Shown here in pieces: positions 7,393 through 16,334 of a DNA stretch of 64,000 nucleotides. The stretch is from the NCBI GenBank assembly GCA_014055495.1, contig WIAG01000007.1, positions 1 through 64,000 of the forward strand. Direction: 5' to 3'. The stretch comes from Nitrospira sp. CR1.2 (GTDB lineage: Bacteria > Nitrospirota > Nitrospiria > Nitrospirales > Nitrospiraceae). The notes below the pieces were generated by a model. That model made no database searches. It saw nothing but the letters and a program-made list of their open reading frames with translations, and had not been told where the DNA came from. The stretch's first letter is position 1, and every line of letters starts with the position of its first letter. The translations under genes and the position numbers were made by a program.

Positions 7393-8655
7393 ATGACACC
7401 GGACGAAGCCCGAGCGCACTACAATTTCCTTCTGACACTCTGCCTCAGGAAAGCCGAGTCGTTCGGCCCGATGGCGTTCACCTTCATCAAAGACCATACC
7501 TTTCCGACACTGGGGTTGAGCCCGGAAGAACGGTTCAATCTCTTCATCGCGGTCGCCGAAGCCTTTGCCGACGAACCGAAGCGGTACACGCACAAGCTCG
7601 CTTGTCTCCAAAAAGCCGCCGAGACGCTTCCTCGCACGAGGTTCTTTGATCCCCGTCTCCTTCAACAAATTCGTCAGGATATCCAGCGGTTACAAACCGA
7701 AGTGGATCTGTACAACGCGGCAATGAAGTCTGAACGCTCCTTCGATCGGAGTCCTGCCGTGCAGAAGGTCGTCATCGAAACCGACCTGCCGGATTACTTT
7801 CTGAACACCGCGCAGCAACGGGCGTCGACCTACTACCAGGAGAAATATCGCCTCACCAAGGAAGCCAAGGTGGCGCAACATTTTTCCAGTCCCGTACGCC
7901 GATTCGAACCGGACAACCGGCCCGTGCAGAAAGAGTTCCCCGGTGCCTGCGCCCCGTTCGTCGCTGCCCGGACAGGAGCCTGGCACGTCATGCTGCCATT
8001 CGATCTGAAGATCAGTCGCCTGCCGGACGATCCGCTGGATGCCGGTTTGCGAATTTGGTACGCCAAGGTCGGTTACTCATTCCCGCTTCGTTACGAGATG
8101 GGGCACCTTTGCAGCTACTACGACGATCAAGTCGTGGATGTCCGCATGGATGATCCCCACCTGCTCTTTGTATCGGTCTCTCCCTTGAAGGAGCGAAAGC
8201 TCGGCATAGTCGATCGCCCCGTCGATCCGGACGTGCCGTTTGAAATTGGATTGCCGCGCGCCTTCTTGGAGGGAACGACCACATTGGGCCCCTACGTCCA
8301 AGTGGTGTGCAACATCAAGGTCTGGTTCGATGCCGCTGCCGTCAACTTGCTCGTGCAAGGCGCGCCGGATTTGCACGAGTATGGATTGGAAGGCGGCGCC
8401 GGGCTCTTGACCAGAACCTACGCCTCGGAAAAGACCGCGGCCTACGCCGGAATGAGGCAGCAACCGTGGCAACAAGGGCTCAGCTTCAATTTCCTCAACA
8501 TGCACCTCCAACTGCTCCCTGACGTTTCAACGGCATTGGTCCCGGCCAATACGCCGATTTTTTCGCTGTACCCCATCATCGCTCGTGGAGGCTACCAACT
8601 CGCCGACGCCCGTTCGCTCAGTGTTGGCATGAGTCAGCAGGCACAAGGAGAGTGA
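7393..8655 (+). CDS. Hypothetical protein, 420 residues, family not recognised
   Basis: A long uninterrupted frame of clear coding character. Residues 1-130 are mostly helical with charged pairs (RQDIQRLQTEVDLY); residues 180-400 contain strand-rich sequence (WHVMLPFDLKISR, LRIWYAKVGYSFPLRYEMGHL, VQVVCNIKVWFDA). There is no signal peptide and no membrane segment. No catalytic motif is recognisable. It is preceded by the RAYT remnant and followed directly by a CopG-type remnant in the same frame, so it may belong to a mobile or phage-like context. Function unknown. Confidence 0.75.
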   Translation: MTPDEARAHYNFLLTLCLRKAESFGPMAFTFIKDHTFPTLGLSPEERFNLFIAVAEAFADEPKRYTHKLACLQKAAETLPRTRFFDPRLLQQIRQDIQRLQTEVDLYNAAMKSERSFDRSPAVQKVVIETDLPDYFLNTAQQRASTYYQEKYRLTKEAKVAQHFSSPVRRFEPDNRPVQKEFPGACAPFVAARTGAWHVMLPFDLKISRLPDDPLDAGLRIWYAKVGYSFPLRYEMGHLCSYYDDQVVDVRMDDPHLLFVSVSPLKERKLGIVDRPVDPDVPFEIGLPRAFLEGTTTLGPYVQVVCNIKVWFDAAAVNLLVQGAPDLHEYGLEGGAGLLTRTYASEKTAAYAGMRQQPWQQGLSFNFLNMHLQLLPDVSTALVPANTPIFSLYPIIARGGYQLADARSLSVGMSQQAQGE

Positions 8656-8820
8656 GCCCAGGATTGGGGCCCTATTTCGCTTCGCCTGCCTAAGTCACTC
8701 CTAGAGCAACTGAAGGCGCTCGCTCACAGGCGCGACGTGTCCTACCAAACCCTACGCCAGCTGTTCGTACTCGAGCGTGTAGAGTTGGAATTTCATCGCA
8801 AAACCGCGAAAGCCTCGTAG
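8656..8820 (+). pseudogene. CopG-type ribbon-helix-helix antitoxin remnant
   Basis: Directly after the TGA of the upstream gene and in the same frame, the sequence reads WGPISLRLPKSLLEQLKALA, then RRDVSYQTLRQLFVLERVE. This is a complete ribbon (ISLRLP) and two helices of a CopG/BrnA-like antitoxin. It has no start codon of its own and ends at the TAG 8818-8820. No toxin gene is visible next to it. Confidence 0.65.
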
Positions 8821-9175
8821 TATTCGCGACGCACCCGGCATCGCAACCACGAGCGGGGTGAAGCTCGTCTTTCGCAGGTCAGTGACGTAGAGGCGACAGC
8901 CTGGACCATCACCTCCGCATCGAATTCGCCGGGCCTCTCTGGAGTATGGCAAAGGCGGCTTTCGGCATCGCCACTGTTCGGCGATTGATGAGCAATAGAG
9001 GTCAAATCTTGTCTGGTAGGGAGTGTTGAGAGCAATTAAGTCAGCGCACTGTACCCGAGCGGAGAAATAAGTGTCGCCCCAGGGGGGCGGTCGCGACATT
9101 CTCTCCTCGTGCGGTCGCGAGGGGGAACTGCAGCAACGCCAAGAGGGACTGGAGGGCAACCCGACGGGATATCTC
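8821..9175. other. Intergenic region, no gene seen
   Basis: About 350 bases between the CopG remnant and the convergent DUF3047 gene. The reverse frame spanning 8752-9159 lacks any recognisable feature. The segment is lower in GC near 8960-9070 than its neighbours. Confidence 0.35.
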
Positions 9176-9940
9176 TCACGGGTGCTTCTTGAACAGGATG
9201 TCTCCGTAATAGGCCTCTGCCGACTCGCCGGTATTGTCGGTATCGGTCATGATGGCCACGCCGGAAATCGACGGGGGTTCCTCGCCGAACGCGCGCTTGT
9301 AGTCTTCATAGACATTGCGTTCCTCCGTGACCCAGGTATTGAGCTTAGTCGAACCGCTTTCCACGACGATCATGTAGACCTGATCGGTGAAGGGGTTGGG
9401 AACGGTCGTGCCGACCGGCGCGCGGCTTTCCCAGATGTAGTTGATGGCGCCGAGCGGCGGGTAGCGGCCATAGATCAATTTGGCCGTCTCGTATTTCGCC
9501 TTGCCGAAGAGCCCGACTTTCGCGCTGTCGTACTCAAACGTGACATAAATACGGGCGGGATAATCGTCTCCCGCCTTCTTGGCCACATCGCCCGCCTTGA
9601 GCACGTTGGAGACTTTCCACTGCCAGTGAATGATCGGATATTCCTTGGGGTCGATGCGAATTTCTCGCGTCATCCCCGAAGAGGATGCCCGGCTGGACGC
9701 TTTGACGACAACCTGTTCCCCCTCCTTCACAAGACCGTAGGTTGTGTGCTGCGGGATTTTTGGAAAAGTGAGCGGTTTCCAGCCGTCCGGCCAGGGGCCT
9801 CCTGCCGTGGCCGCCGAAAAGGCGCCGATTGTCTGCGTGCCCGGTGAGTTCGCGTCCAGCCGGTTCGGATCGCCGAGCATCAAGCCGACCAAGAAGAACG
9901 ACGCGAGGCTGACGGTCAGGGAAGACGTCGATGGTGTCAT
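9176..9940 (-). CDS. DUF3047 exported protein
   Basis: A 254-residue protein with an N-terminal signal sequence (SLTVSLASFFLVGLML) followed by a DUF3047-type domain: GWKPLTFPKIPQHTTYGLV, then IIHWQWKVSNVLKAGD, DYPARIYVTFEYD, INYIWESRAPVGT and the closing AYYGDILF. The domain looks like a beta-jelly roll; its ligand is unknown. The ATG at 9940 is chosen because AAAGG lies 9 bases upstream, while the ATG at 9949 has it at zero spacing. It is about 85 bases downstream of the flavoprotein gene and may share its transcript. Confidence 0.8.
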   Translation of the reverse strand: MTPSTSSLTVSLASFFLVGLMLGDPNRLDANSPGTQTIGAFSAATAGGPWPDGWKPLTFPKIPQHTTYGLVKEGEQVVVKASSRASSSGMTREIRIDPKEYPIIHWQWKVSNVLKAGDVAKKAGDDYPARIYVTFEYDSAKVGLFGKAKYETAKLIYGRYPPLGAINYIWESRAPVGTTVPNPFTDQVYMIVVESGSTKLNTWVTEERNVYEDYKRAFGEEPPSISGVAIMTDTDNTGESAEAYYGDILFKKHP

Positions 9941-10024
9941 AGTCTGCATCCTTTGAGGCCCGGGGGGTGAACGATGGTTCTTCTGCCGACGATGGGCAAA
10001 GTTAGCCTGCATGAATCGTGCGGG

Positions 10025-11611
10025 TCAGCGCCTCATCCATGCAAACAACTTGCTCAGGAACTCTCGCGTCCTCTGCGTGAAGTGGGCCTTTCGCCAGAGA
10101 TTGATCACCTTTTTGTTGACCTCGGCCTGCGTGGGATAGGGGTGGATGGTGCCCGCGATGGCCTTGGCCCCTGCGCCCGTTTTCATCGCGACCGAGAACT
10201 CGCTGATCATCTCTCCGGCATGGGCCGCCACGATGGTCGCCCCCAGAATCTTGTCGGTTCCCTTTTGAATGTGGACCCGCGCAAAACCTTTGTCTTCCCC
10301 GTCCAGAATCGCGCGATCGACCTCGTCCAACTTGTAGGTATAGGTTTCGACGCCGAGGCCCTTTTCCTGAGCCTCCTTCTCGTACATGCCGACGTGAGCC
10401 ACTTCCGGCTCGGTGAACGTGCACCAGGGCATGACCAAGGCATCGACACTGGCGTAGCCTAACCCGAGAGGATGCGGGAACAAGGCATTCTGGATGACGA
10501 TTTGCGCCATGGCATCGGCGGCATGCGTAAACTTGTAGCGCGAGCAGATATCGCCTGCCGCGTAGATCGAGGGGTTCGTGGTCTGCAATCGGGCGTTTAC
10601 CTTGATTCCGCTCTTGTCGTACTCCACTCCGGCCGTCTCCAGTCCGATCCCGTCCACATTCGGCGTCCGTCCGGCGCCGACCAGGATCTCGTCGACGATC
10701 ACATCGTAGTGCCGACCATGCGAGTCGACGATCAAGCGTTTCCCGCCATCGGACTGCTCCACCCTGAGATCCTTTCCGCAGCAGAGCAGGGTCACGCCAT
10801 CGCGGCGCATCTGTTGCTCGACGATCTCCGCCGCGTCGCGGTCTTCGTTCGGCATGATCCCGTGCATCGCTTCGACGAGGGAGACCTGACTGCCGAAGCG
10901 GGCGAACGATTGTGCTAGCTCACAGCCGATGGGGCCGGCTCCGATCACGCCGAGACGTCGCGGCAGCTCGGTCAATGAAAATACGGTCTCGTTGGTGAGA
11001 TACCCGGTCTCCTGGAGCCCCGGTATCGGAGGGGCCGATGCCCGTGCGCCCGTGCAGACGGCGGCCTTCACGAACGTCAGGGTGCGAGTGCCCGACGGTC
11101 CTTTCACCTGGATCGTCTTGGGATCGAGAAATCGTCCGCTGCCGATATAGACGTCTACGCCCAGCTTGGCATAACGCTGAACGGAGTCGTTCTGACTGAT
11201 GCGCGCCCGCAGTTTTCGCATGCGCGCCATGACGGCGCCGAAGTCGTAGGTCACGCCGGGCGGAACGTGGAGGCCGAAGTCCGTGGCCCGGCGGAGATCG
11301 GCCCAGGCCCTGGCTGCCCGGATGACGCCCTTGGACGGGACACATCCAACATTGAGGCAATCGCCTCCCATCAGATGCTTTTCAATCAACGCCACCTTCG
11401 CTCCCAGGCTCGCGGCGACGACCGCGGTGATCAACCCGGCCGTCCCTGCTCCGATGACCACGATGTTGTAGCGTCCTGTCGGCTCAGGATTGACCCAATC
11501 GGACGGATGCACATTGGCGACCAACTGCTGGTTGTATTCGTCGTGGGGCAGTACCAGGGACTGAGCGTGCCCGGTCATTCCGGAATCGCGTGGAGGCGGC
11601 TGTGTCGTCAT
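10025..11611 (-). CDS. Mercuric-reductase-like FAD/NAD(P) disulfide oxidoreductase
   Basis: A 528-residue flavoprotein of the MerA/lipoamide dehydrogenase class. Features in order: an N-terminal extension of about 45 residues, FAD-binding GAGTAG (54-59), redox disulfide in GGDCLNVGCVPSK (Cys85, Cys90), NAD(P)-binding GAGPIGCE, YAAGDI near 375, and a C-terminal dimerisation domain with HPYPTQAE. The C-terminal Cys-Cys pair that delivers Hg(II) in true MerA is absent (the protein ends WMRR), so mercury is an unlikely substrate. Homologues are often fused to or paired with TVP38 membrane proteins, and a broken TVP38 gene lies just upstream here. Confidence 0.85.
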   Translation of the reverse strand: MTTQPPPRDSGMTGHAQSLVLPHDEYNQQLVANVHPSDWVNPEPTGRYNIVVIGAGTAGLITAVVAASLGAKVALIEKHLMGGDCLNVGCVPSKGVIRAARAWADLRRATDFGLHVPPGVTYDFGAVMARMRKLRARISQNDSVQRYAKLGVDVYIGSGRFLDPKTIQVKGPSGTRTLTFVKAAVCTGARASAPPIPGLQETGYLTNETVFSLTELPRRLGVIGAGPIGCELAQSFARFGSQVSLVEAMHGIMPNEDRDAAEIVEQQMRRDGVTLLCCGKDLRVEQSDGGKRLIVDSHGRHYDVIVDEILVGAGRTPNVDGIGLETAGVEYDKSGIKVNARLQTTNPSIYAAGDICSRYKFTHAADAMAQIVIQNALFPHPLGLGYASVDALVMPWCTFTEPEVAHVGMYEKEAQEKGLGVETYTYKLDEVDRAILDGEDKGFARVHIQKGTDKILGATIVAAHAGEMISEFSVAMKTGAGAKAIAGTIHPYPTQAEVNKKVINLWRKAHFTQRTREFLSKLFAWMRR

Positions 11612-11691
11612 AACGGAGCACCTTCGTTGTCTGTTGGGGAGCAATGAACTATCGCTGTTGTCGATGTGGCCGCGAATGTCTTACAAGTCAT

Positions 11692-12255
11692 TGGCGATGA
11701 GATGTCCTTCAGGGAGGGCATACTGATCAGTTGGCGTCCGGCAGAGGCGCGGACGAACGAACCCGGAACGACGCCGAGCGCCGTGGTTGCGGTATAGGGT
11801 CCGGCGCCCACGCGGATCAATCCGGATACGAGGAACGGACACAGGGGAGCCGATCGCTGGGTCGGCCGATAGCTGAACACGTGCTTCGTCACGTCGTCTC
11901 TCAGGGGCCTGCGGGACTTCCCGACTGTGCGTTCCACCGTATCCTGTACCACATATCGGGCGGTCAAGACGTTAGGGTCGCGCCGGTCGCTGCCACGACA
12001 TGGACAAGCAGCGTTCCCAGGGCAGCACTGAATAGAAAGCCTCCTGCGCGCCTGAGCGTGGCGGTTCCCGAAAACGGCAAGCCCACGACCATCGAATAGG
12101 TGACCATGAATATGCCGATCGTGGCAACGTTCGCCGTACCCGCAACGGTCAGGGGCTTGTCTCGATGGTCTTGCACGGGGCGCAGTGGCAAGAACCCCAA
12201 GATCATAGTGAAAGAAGGCTCCAATGGCCAGTTCGATTACCGGGCTGATGGTCAC
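11692..12255 (-). pseudogene. TVP38/TMEM64 (DedA-type) membrane protein, frameshifted
   Basis: Pieces in different frames assemble into one protein. The first (to a stop at 11964) reads VATIGIFMVTYSMVVGLPFSG, then AGGFLFSAALGTLLV and ATGATL, the conserved first half of TVP38. After a frameshift near 11965 comes ARYVVQDTVERTVGKSRR, then PFLVSGLIRVGAGPYTATTALGVVPGSF and AGRQL, the second conserved block. A further shift near 12200 may separate the start (MTISPVIELAIGAFF). The normal length is about 230 residues. TVP38 proteins are often partners of the mercuric-reductase-like flavoprotein that follows, so this operon has lost its membrane half. Confidence 0.7.
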
Positions 12256-12361
12256 CTTGCCTGAAACCGGTTCCTTGATCGAGGTGCCGGATCAGGTGTG
12301 TCTCACCATGTCACCACGATACCTCGCCTCCCGCTTGTATTCTGTGAGCCAAGTCACAATT

Positions 12362-12433
12362 CGCAGGATGCGGAACGCGTCTTCCGGCGGCGCTCTCGAC
12401 ATCCGTGAAGCGTGAATCGTGAAGCGTATCTCG
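12362..12433 (-). repeat. Composite relic of the MITE-like element
   Basis: Read on the reverse strand it is CGAGATACGCTTCACGATTC followed by further CACG-rich units, then CGAGAGCGCCGCCGGAAG and CCGCATCCTG. The last part is a degenerate right end of the elements at 835, 16048 and 60967. The same order, short CACG repeats then right end, occurs at 48548-48632. The rest of 12256-12556 holds no gene I can support. Confidence 0.5.
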
Positions 12434-12556
12434 TCAGGAGGAACAACAGGGCTGTCACGGGCGACGAACGACGTGTCACGAACGAGGAATGATCAGGACG
12501 TCATTCTTGCCCAGTCTGCGGGCGAGAATGCGTCGTCGCCGATCGTCCCGCCGAGT

Positions 12557-13954
12557 TCAGGACCGTCCGTGAGCAGCCGGGATCACAAGCGTGACGTGAT
12601 TCAACAGCGCGTGGCGCTCGTAACTGAGCAGATAGAGGTGAAGAAGCGACGGATCGTCGGCGTCCCAGTGGAGGAATGGCCCATCGACGCCGACGGCGTG
12701 GTGGTCGAGCCAGCGGTTCTGCGCGTCGAGGTGAAATCCATAGAAGGTGTGCCGAATCGGCGGTGACGCCACGACGTGATCGTAGGATTCAACAAAGCTG
12801 GGGTTGCCGATGCCGAGCGGTGCTCGCCAGCCACGATCGTATTCGCGCCGATCGATCCTGGGCAGCATGGACAGATCGAGTCCGCCGATAATGAGACGTG
12901 TGGCGTCTTGCGTTCGGTTGCTGCGGAAGACCAACTCAAGCTCACTCAGTGGCTTCGGGACACCCGGAATTCCGACAAGTCGAAACGCGGCCCCGGTCAG
13001 TTCGGCCAGGTAGTAGTGCAACTGCGTCTCTCGCGGGTGAGCGCGAGAGTACCGTCCCGGTGGAATGAAACCGGCAAACTGTACCGGCTGGGTGTACCAG
13101 TCGCGAAAGATGGCGGCAACCGGTGTCAGGATGTTCTTGCGCTTCCCGGCCTGCTCGCCCAGAGCCGGCACCGGTTCGTCCCACTGCGCCGTGGCGACGA
13201 CCGGCCATTCCCGCTCGACGGTTCGCAGGCGGTCGAGGCGGATGGTCGTGCCTGCCGGATCGACCCAATGTTCCAGCGACCACCACTAGGACCAATAGGA
13301 CAGGCCGTTGACCTGCTCGAACAGCTGTTTGTAGAGCCCGAGCGGGAAGGTGAACCACAGATGCTTATAGACGTGCTCCTCCCCCTCCTCCTCGGTGAAC
13401 AACAGCAGTTCCCACAGTCCTGCGTTCAGGCAATTGCGCGCGAGATCGATGCGGCTTACGGCGCGCTGTTCAAACCCGTCTCCTCCCTCGTGCACTTGCA
13501 CATGGGAAGAGGTGCGGGGAAACCGGACCTGTTGCCGGTTCCATTCACGGTCGATGAGTCCGACCTGCTTGAGATCCGGATCGACTGTGATCCAAGGAGG
13601 GACGGCTGCGACGAAATGCGCAAGATCGACATCGGTGAGCTCGATCGTTGTCGCTTGAGGGGAGGCCGGCTCCAGGAGAAATCGAAAGCGGGTTGATCCA
13701 ATCGACTCGATGAGCAGGTGTGGGTGCGGATAGCCTCCGAAGACGCGACTCTTGTTCTCGGGATTGTCCGGATACTCCGCCGTGCTGAATGCCTTCAGGG
13801 CGACGGATTGTCGAGGTTGGTCATCGTAGCGATCGACCATCCAGGCAAGCCCGGCAGCCGGCAGGACGAGCAACACAAAGAGCAGGGCATATCGAGCGCG
13901 AATGGCCACGACCTTGATCCTCAGGGCGGATAGGCCGGTACCATACGCCGCCAT
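12557..13954 (-). pseudogene. Membrane-anchored hypothetical protein interrupted by an amber codon
   Basis: The frame from the ATG at 13954 has one transmembrane segment (YALLFVLLVLPAAGLAWMV, about residues 22-40) and a long soluble domain. It meets TAG at 13286-13288 in SYWS*WWSLEHW and continues in the same frame with clear coding character to a stop at 12557, for 465 codons in all. A single base change from TGG or TAC/TAT would explain it. The second part contains RSRAHPRETQLHYYLAELTG-like and SVESYDHVV-type segments but no family I recognise. It may be a recent pseudogene or yield two polypeptides. Confidence 0.7.
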
Positions 13955-14221
13955 CGAGCCCGTCTCAAGGGGGCTGCAGGTGTGTGAGCTGTCTTACCGT
14001 TCGGCAGAGCGGTTTGGGGTAGATGCCGATAGGCGGTGATCCGGATTGCGGCTCACCAGTTATGTTGGATCGTGTGGCGGGGGGCGATCATGGTCGCTTT
14101 TCTGGAAGGATCGGTGGATCGGTGCCGGTTATGAACGGACGGTCGGTGAGGAGCAGCGATCCTTGCATTGATGCCGTCAGTCACGTAGGGTAGCAACCGC
14201 TGCCCCTGCGGAGCCTCAAGA

Positions 14222-14923
14222 ATGGACAGTCCACCCAGGCCCCTGAACAAACTCTGGTACCTCAAGCACATTCGGCTGTTCGACGGTATTTCCCCATCTG
14301 AAATGCAAGAGATGGAGAAAATCACCCGGATGGAAGAGGTTAAGAAGCGGCACCCCTTTTACCTTCCCGGCGATCCGAGCTCCAACGTGTATCTCCTGAA
14401 ACGAGGGCGCGTCAAGCTGGCCAACACCGCCGCCAGCGGCAAGGAGGTGACGTTCGACATCCTGGAGCCCGGGGAGGTGTTTGGAGAGTTGGAGGTGTTG
14501 GAAGGGCTGCCTCGCGAAACCGCCGCCGAAGCGTTGGACGATGCCATGATCTGCGTGATACGCCGGGAAGACTTCGACAGGTACCTCGCCATGCATCCGA
14601 ATATCACCGTGAAGCTGACGAAACTGATCGGCTTGCGGTTGAGGCGCATCCAAAGCCGCATCGAGGACTTGGTGTTCCGCGATGTCCCGGCGCGGTTGGC
14701 CCATTTGTTGGTCGAACTCAGCAAAAGCGACGGTGCGCAAGAGCCCGGCGGAATCCGGATCAAGGCGAAATTAACCCACCAGGAAATGGCCAACCTCATC
14801 GGGTGTAGCCGGGAAACGGTTAGTGCGACGCTGGGACAGTTCCGCGACGACGGGCTGATCAAAATGGACGGGCGCACCGTTATCATCCTCCAGCAGGCCG
14901 CGCTGATCCGAGAGGCTTCATAA
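14222..14923 (+). CDS. Crp/Fnr-family transcriptional regulator
   Basis: A 233-residue regulator. Residues 20-135 form a cyclic-nucleotide-binding-type beta barrel (FYLPGDPSSNVYLLKRGRVKL, then DILEPGEVFGELEVL); a long helix (LTKLIGLRLRRIQSRIEDLVF) leads to a winged HTH at about 165-225 with THQEMANLIGCSRETVSATL. The N-terminal Cys cluster of Fnr is absent, so it does not bind an Fe-S cluster in that way. Phosphate-binding Arg of cAMP receptors is not clearly present (PRETAAEAL). It precedes a thioredoxin-like gene and a haemoglobin on the other strand, so an NO- or redox-related role is possible but unproven. Confidence 0.9.
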   Translation: MDSPPRPLNKLWYLKHIRLFDGISPSEMQEMEKITRMEEVKKRHPFYLPGDPSSNVYLLKRGRVKLANTAASGKEVTFDILEPGEVFGELEVLEGLPRETAAEALDDAMICVIRREDFDRYLAMHPNITVKLTKLIGLRLRRIQSRIEDLVFRDVPARLAHLLVELSKSDGAQEPGGIRIKAKLTHQEMANLIGCSRETVSATLGQFRDDGLIKMDGRTVIILQQAALIREAS

Positions 14924-14984
14924 GGCGTCATCCAGGAACCCTCGCCGCGAACGTGACAGGCTTGGCCCGAGATCCGTTCGGATG

Positions 14985-15224
14985 TCACCCATGCTCCAGT
15001 AGGCGTCGCAACAGCCATTCCGTTTCAGGAAGCCCGGTAGCGACCAACGTTTCGTCAACGAAGAAAGCGGGGAGCACGATGAGCCCCACGGACTCGCCGC
15101 TGACTTCCGCGGGCAGCAACTCAATGGTCCAGTCGGGGAGCTGTTGTCGAATCTCTTGCGTCAGCTTTTGTATGGAGTCGATGGAGATACAGCCGCGATG
15201 CACCAAGATCGTGAGGCGCGCCAT
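14985..15224 (-). CDS. Thioredoxin-fold small protein
   Basis: A 79-residue protein with a beta-alpha-beta start (ARLTILVHRGCISIDSIQKL) and the cis-Pro region LPAFFVDETLVATGLP, the layout of glutaredoxin/thioredoxin-like mini-proteins. Only one Cys is in the active-site position (HRGC), where the second Cys of CxxC is Ile-Ser. It could act as a monothiol redox or metal-binding protein. It lies convergent with the Crp/Fnr gene. Confidence 0.65.
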   Translation of the reverse strand: MARLTILVHRGCISIDSIQKLTQEIRQQLPDWTIELLPAEVSGESVGLIVLPAFFVDETLVATGLPETEWLLRRLLEHG

Positions 15225-15319
15225 GCGGCCACTCTAGCGGAGGAGGGGCCGGCGATCTGTAAGGGGCGTTACATCAGCACTGAATCCAAGAGGTTTGATG
15301 GCCGGTGGCCGTGCGAGGC

Positions 15320-15349
15320 GGCAGGGGCATCCGAGCGGTTGCCCCTGCC
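15320..15349 (-). terminator. Hairpin downstream of the haemoglobin gene
   Basis: GGCAGGGGCA pairs perfectly with TGCCCCTGCC (10 bp) around a 10-base loop, 27 bases after the haemoglobin stop. It is followed in plus orientation by GCATCCTGCTAAC (15351-15363), which resembles the end of the MITE-like element. Confidence 0.55.
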
Positions 15350-15375
15350 AGCATCCTGCTAACGGACCGCAACGG

Positions 15376-15852
15376 CTACTGCATCGAAGCCATCGGTTTC
15401 TCGACGATATCCCCTTTCATGGGGCCGAGCGCGCCCAGCAACTCGTTCTTCTCCCGTTCCGGCACTTTGAATTTGTTGAGTGTCGCCACCAGGTCGCCGA
15501 CCAGCGCATCGAAGTCGCTGCTGCTCACGCTCATGCCGGCGTGCGTACTCTTCATGTCGCGGCCGGTGTAGGCGCAGGGACCGCCGGAGGCCTGGCAGAT
15601 CTGGTCGACCAGCATCGATTTCAGGCGCGGGATGTTGGCATTGGCGAATTTACCGTTGATGCGAGTATCCGCCGCTACGCGACCGACGAAATCATCGACG
15701 ACTGCGGTGATGGCCGTTTTTCCGCCCAGCCGGTCATAGAGGGATGTTTCCATCGAAGTATGACCGGACGGCGTCGAGCCCAGGCTGTTGCACGCTGAGA
15801 CCGTCAAGGCAAGTCCGATGATCATGGCGAATGACGCGATACGCTGAGACAT
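15376..15852 (-). CDS. Lipoprotein truncated haemoglobin (group I)
   Basis: A 158-residue protein with a lipoprotein signal (lipobox TVSAC, Cys21) and a group I truncated globin domain: SLYDRLGGKTAITAVVDDFV, then DQICQASGGPCAYTGRDMKS, THAGMSVSSSDFDALVGDLV. The His in THAGM is the likely proximal-side family residue and GGP-Y-T-G-RDM is diagnostic. It is predicted to be anchored in the periplasm, where it could bind O2 or NO. The start follows AGGAGG. An extracytoplasmic globin is uncommon, but such proteins occur in nitrifier-like bacteria. Confidence 0.85.
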   Translation of the reverse strand: MSQRIASFAMIIGLALTVSACNSLGSTPSGHTSMETSLYDRLGGKTAITAVVDDFVGRVAADTRINGKFANANIPRLKSMLVDQICQASGGPCAYTGRDMKSTHAGMSVSSSDFDALVGDLVATLNKFKVPEREKNELLGALGPMKGDIVEKPMASMQ

Positions 15853-16047
15853 GATGGGTCCTCCTGGTTAAAAGTCTGTGTGGCGGGCCGTCGTGTCGGC
15901 CGCTCTGTCTGTGATTACGAAGGCGGGCGGCGATCGGATCTCCGGGCGGCGAAAAAAGTGTCGTTGCGCCGGCGTGGTCCCGGTGCTACAGTTCCGCCGG
16001 ATTCAGGCAGCGATCAAACATCCAAGCGAAGGGGTGCGTTCGTAGCA

Positions 16048-16322
16048 CTAGCAGGTTGCGGGAAAACTCGATTCTTACCTCATCGCGCGCGGTGAGCTCC
16101 ACATGCCCTCTTGCGTCAGCACGCACTGCAGGATGCGCAAGAAGGGCCGTCCAGCAAGGCCGCAGCAAGCGAAGGGGGGAATCGTACTCTTGCGGTACGG
16201 TGAGTCGCTGAGGTTCACGCCGCGCGGAATAACGTGCGGCACGCTTGTGAACGCCGCCGAGCCGGTGAGGCGGCCGTGTCTTGCGAGAACGCCGCTGGCG
16301 GGATTTTTCCGCATCCTGGTAG
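16048..16322 (+). repeat. Long form of MITE-like dispersed element
   Basis: The left end CTAGCAGGTTGCGGGAAAA and the right end TTTTTCCGCATCCTGGTAG are imperfect inverted repeats. An internal terminus-like sequence, GCAGGATGCGCAAGAAGG, marks where the short form would begin. It is about 275 bases and encodes no transposase. Its right end is 12 bases before the ECF sigma factor start, so it forms that gene's 5' untranslated region. The remaining gap 15853-16047 shows no gene. Confidence 0.75.
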
Positions 16323-16334
16323 ACGAGGGCACCC

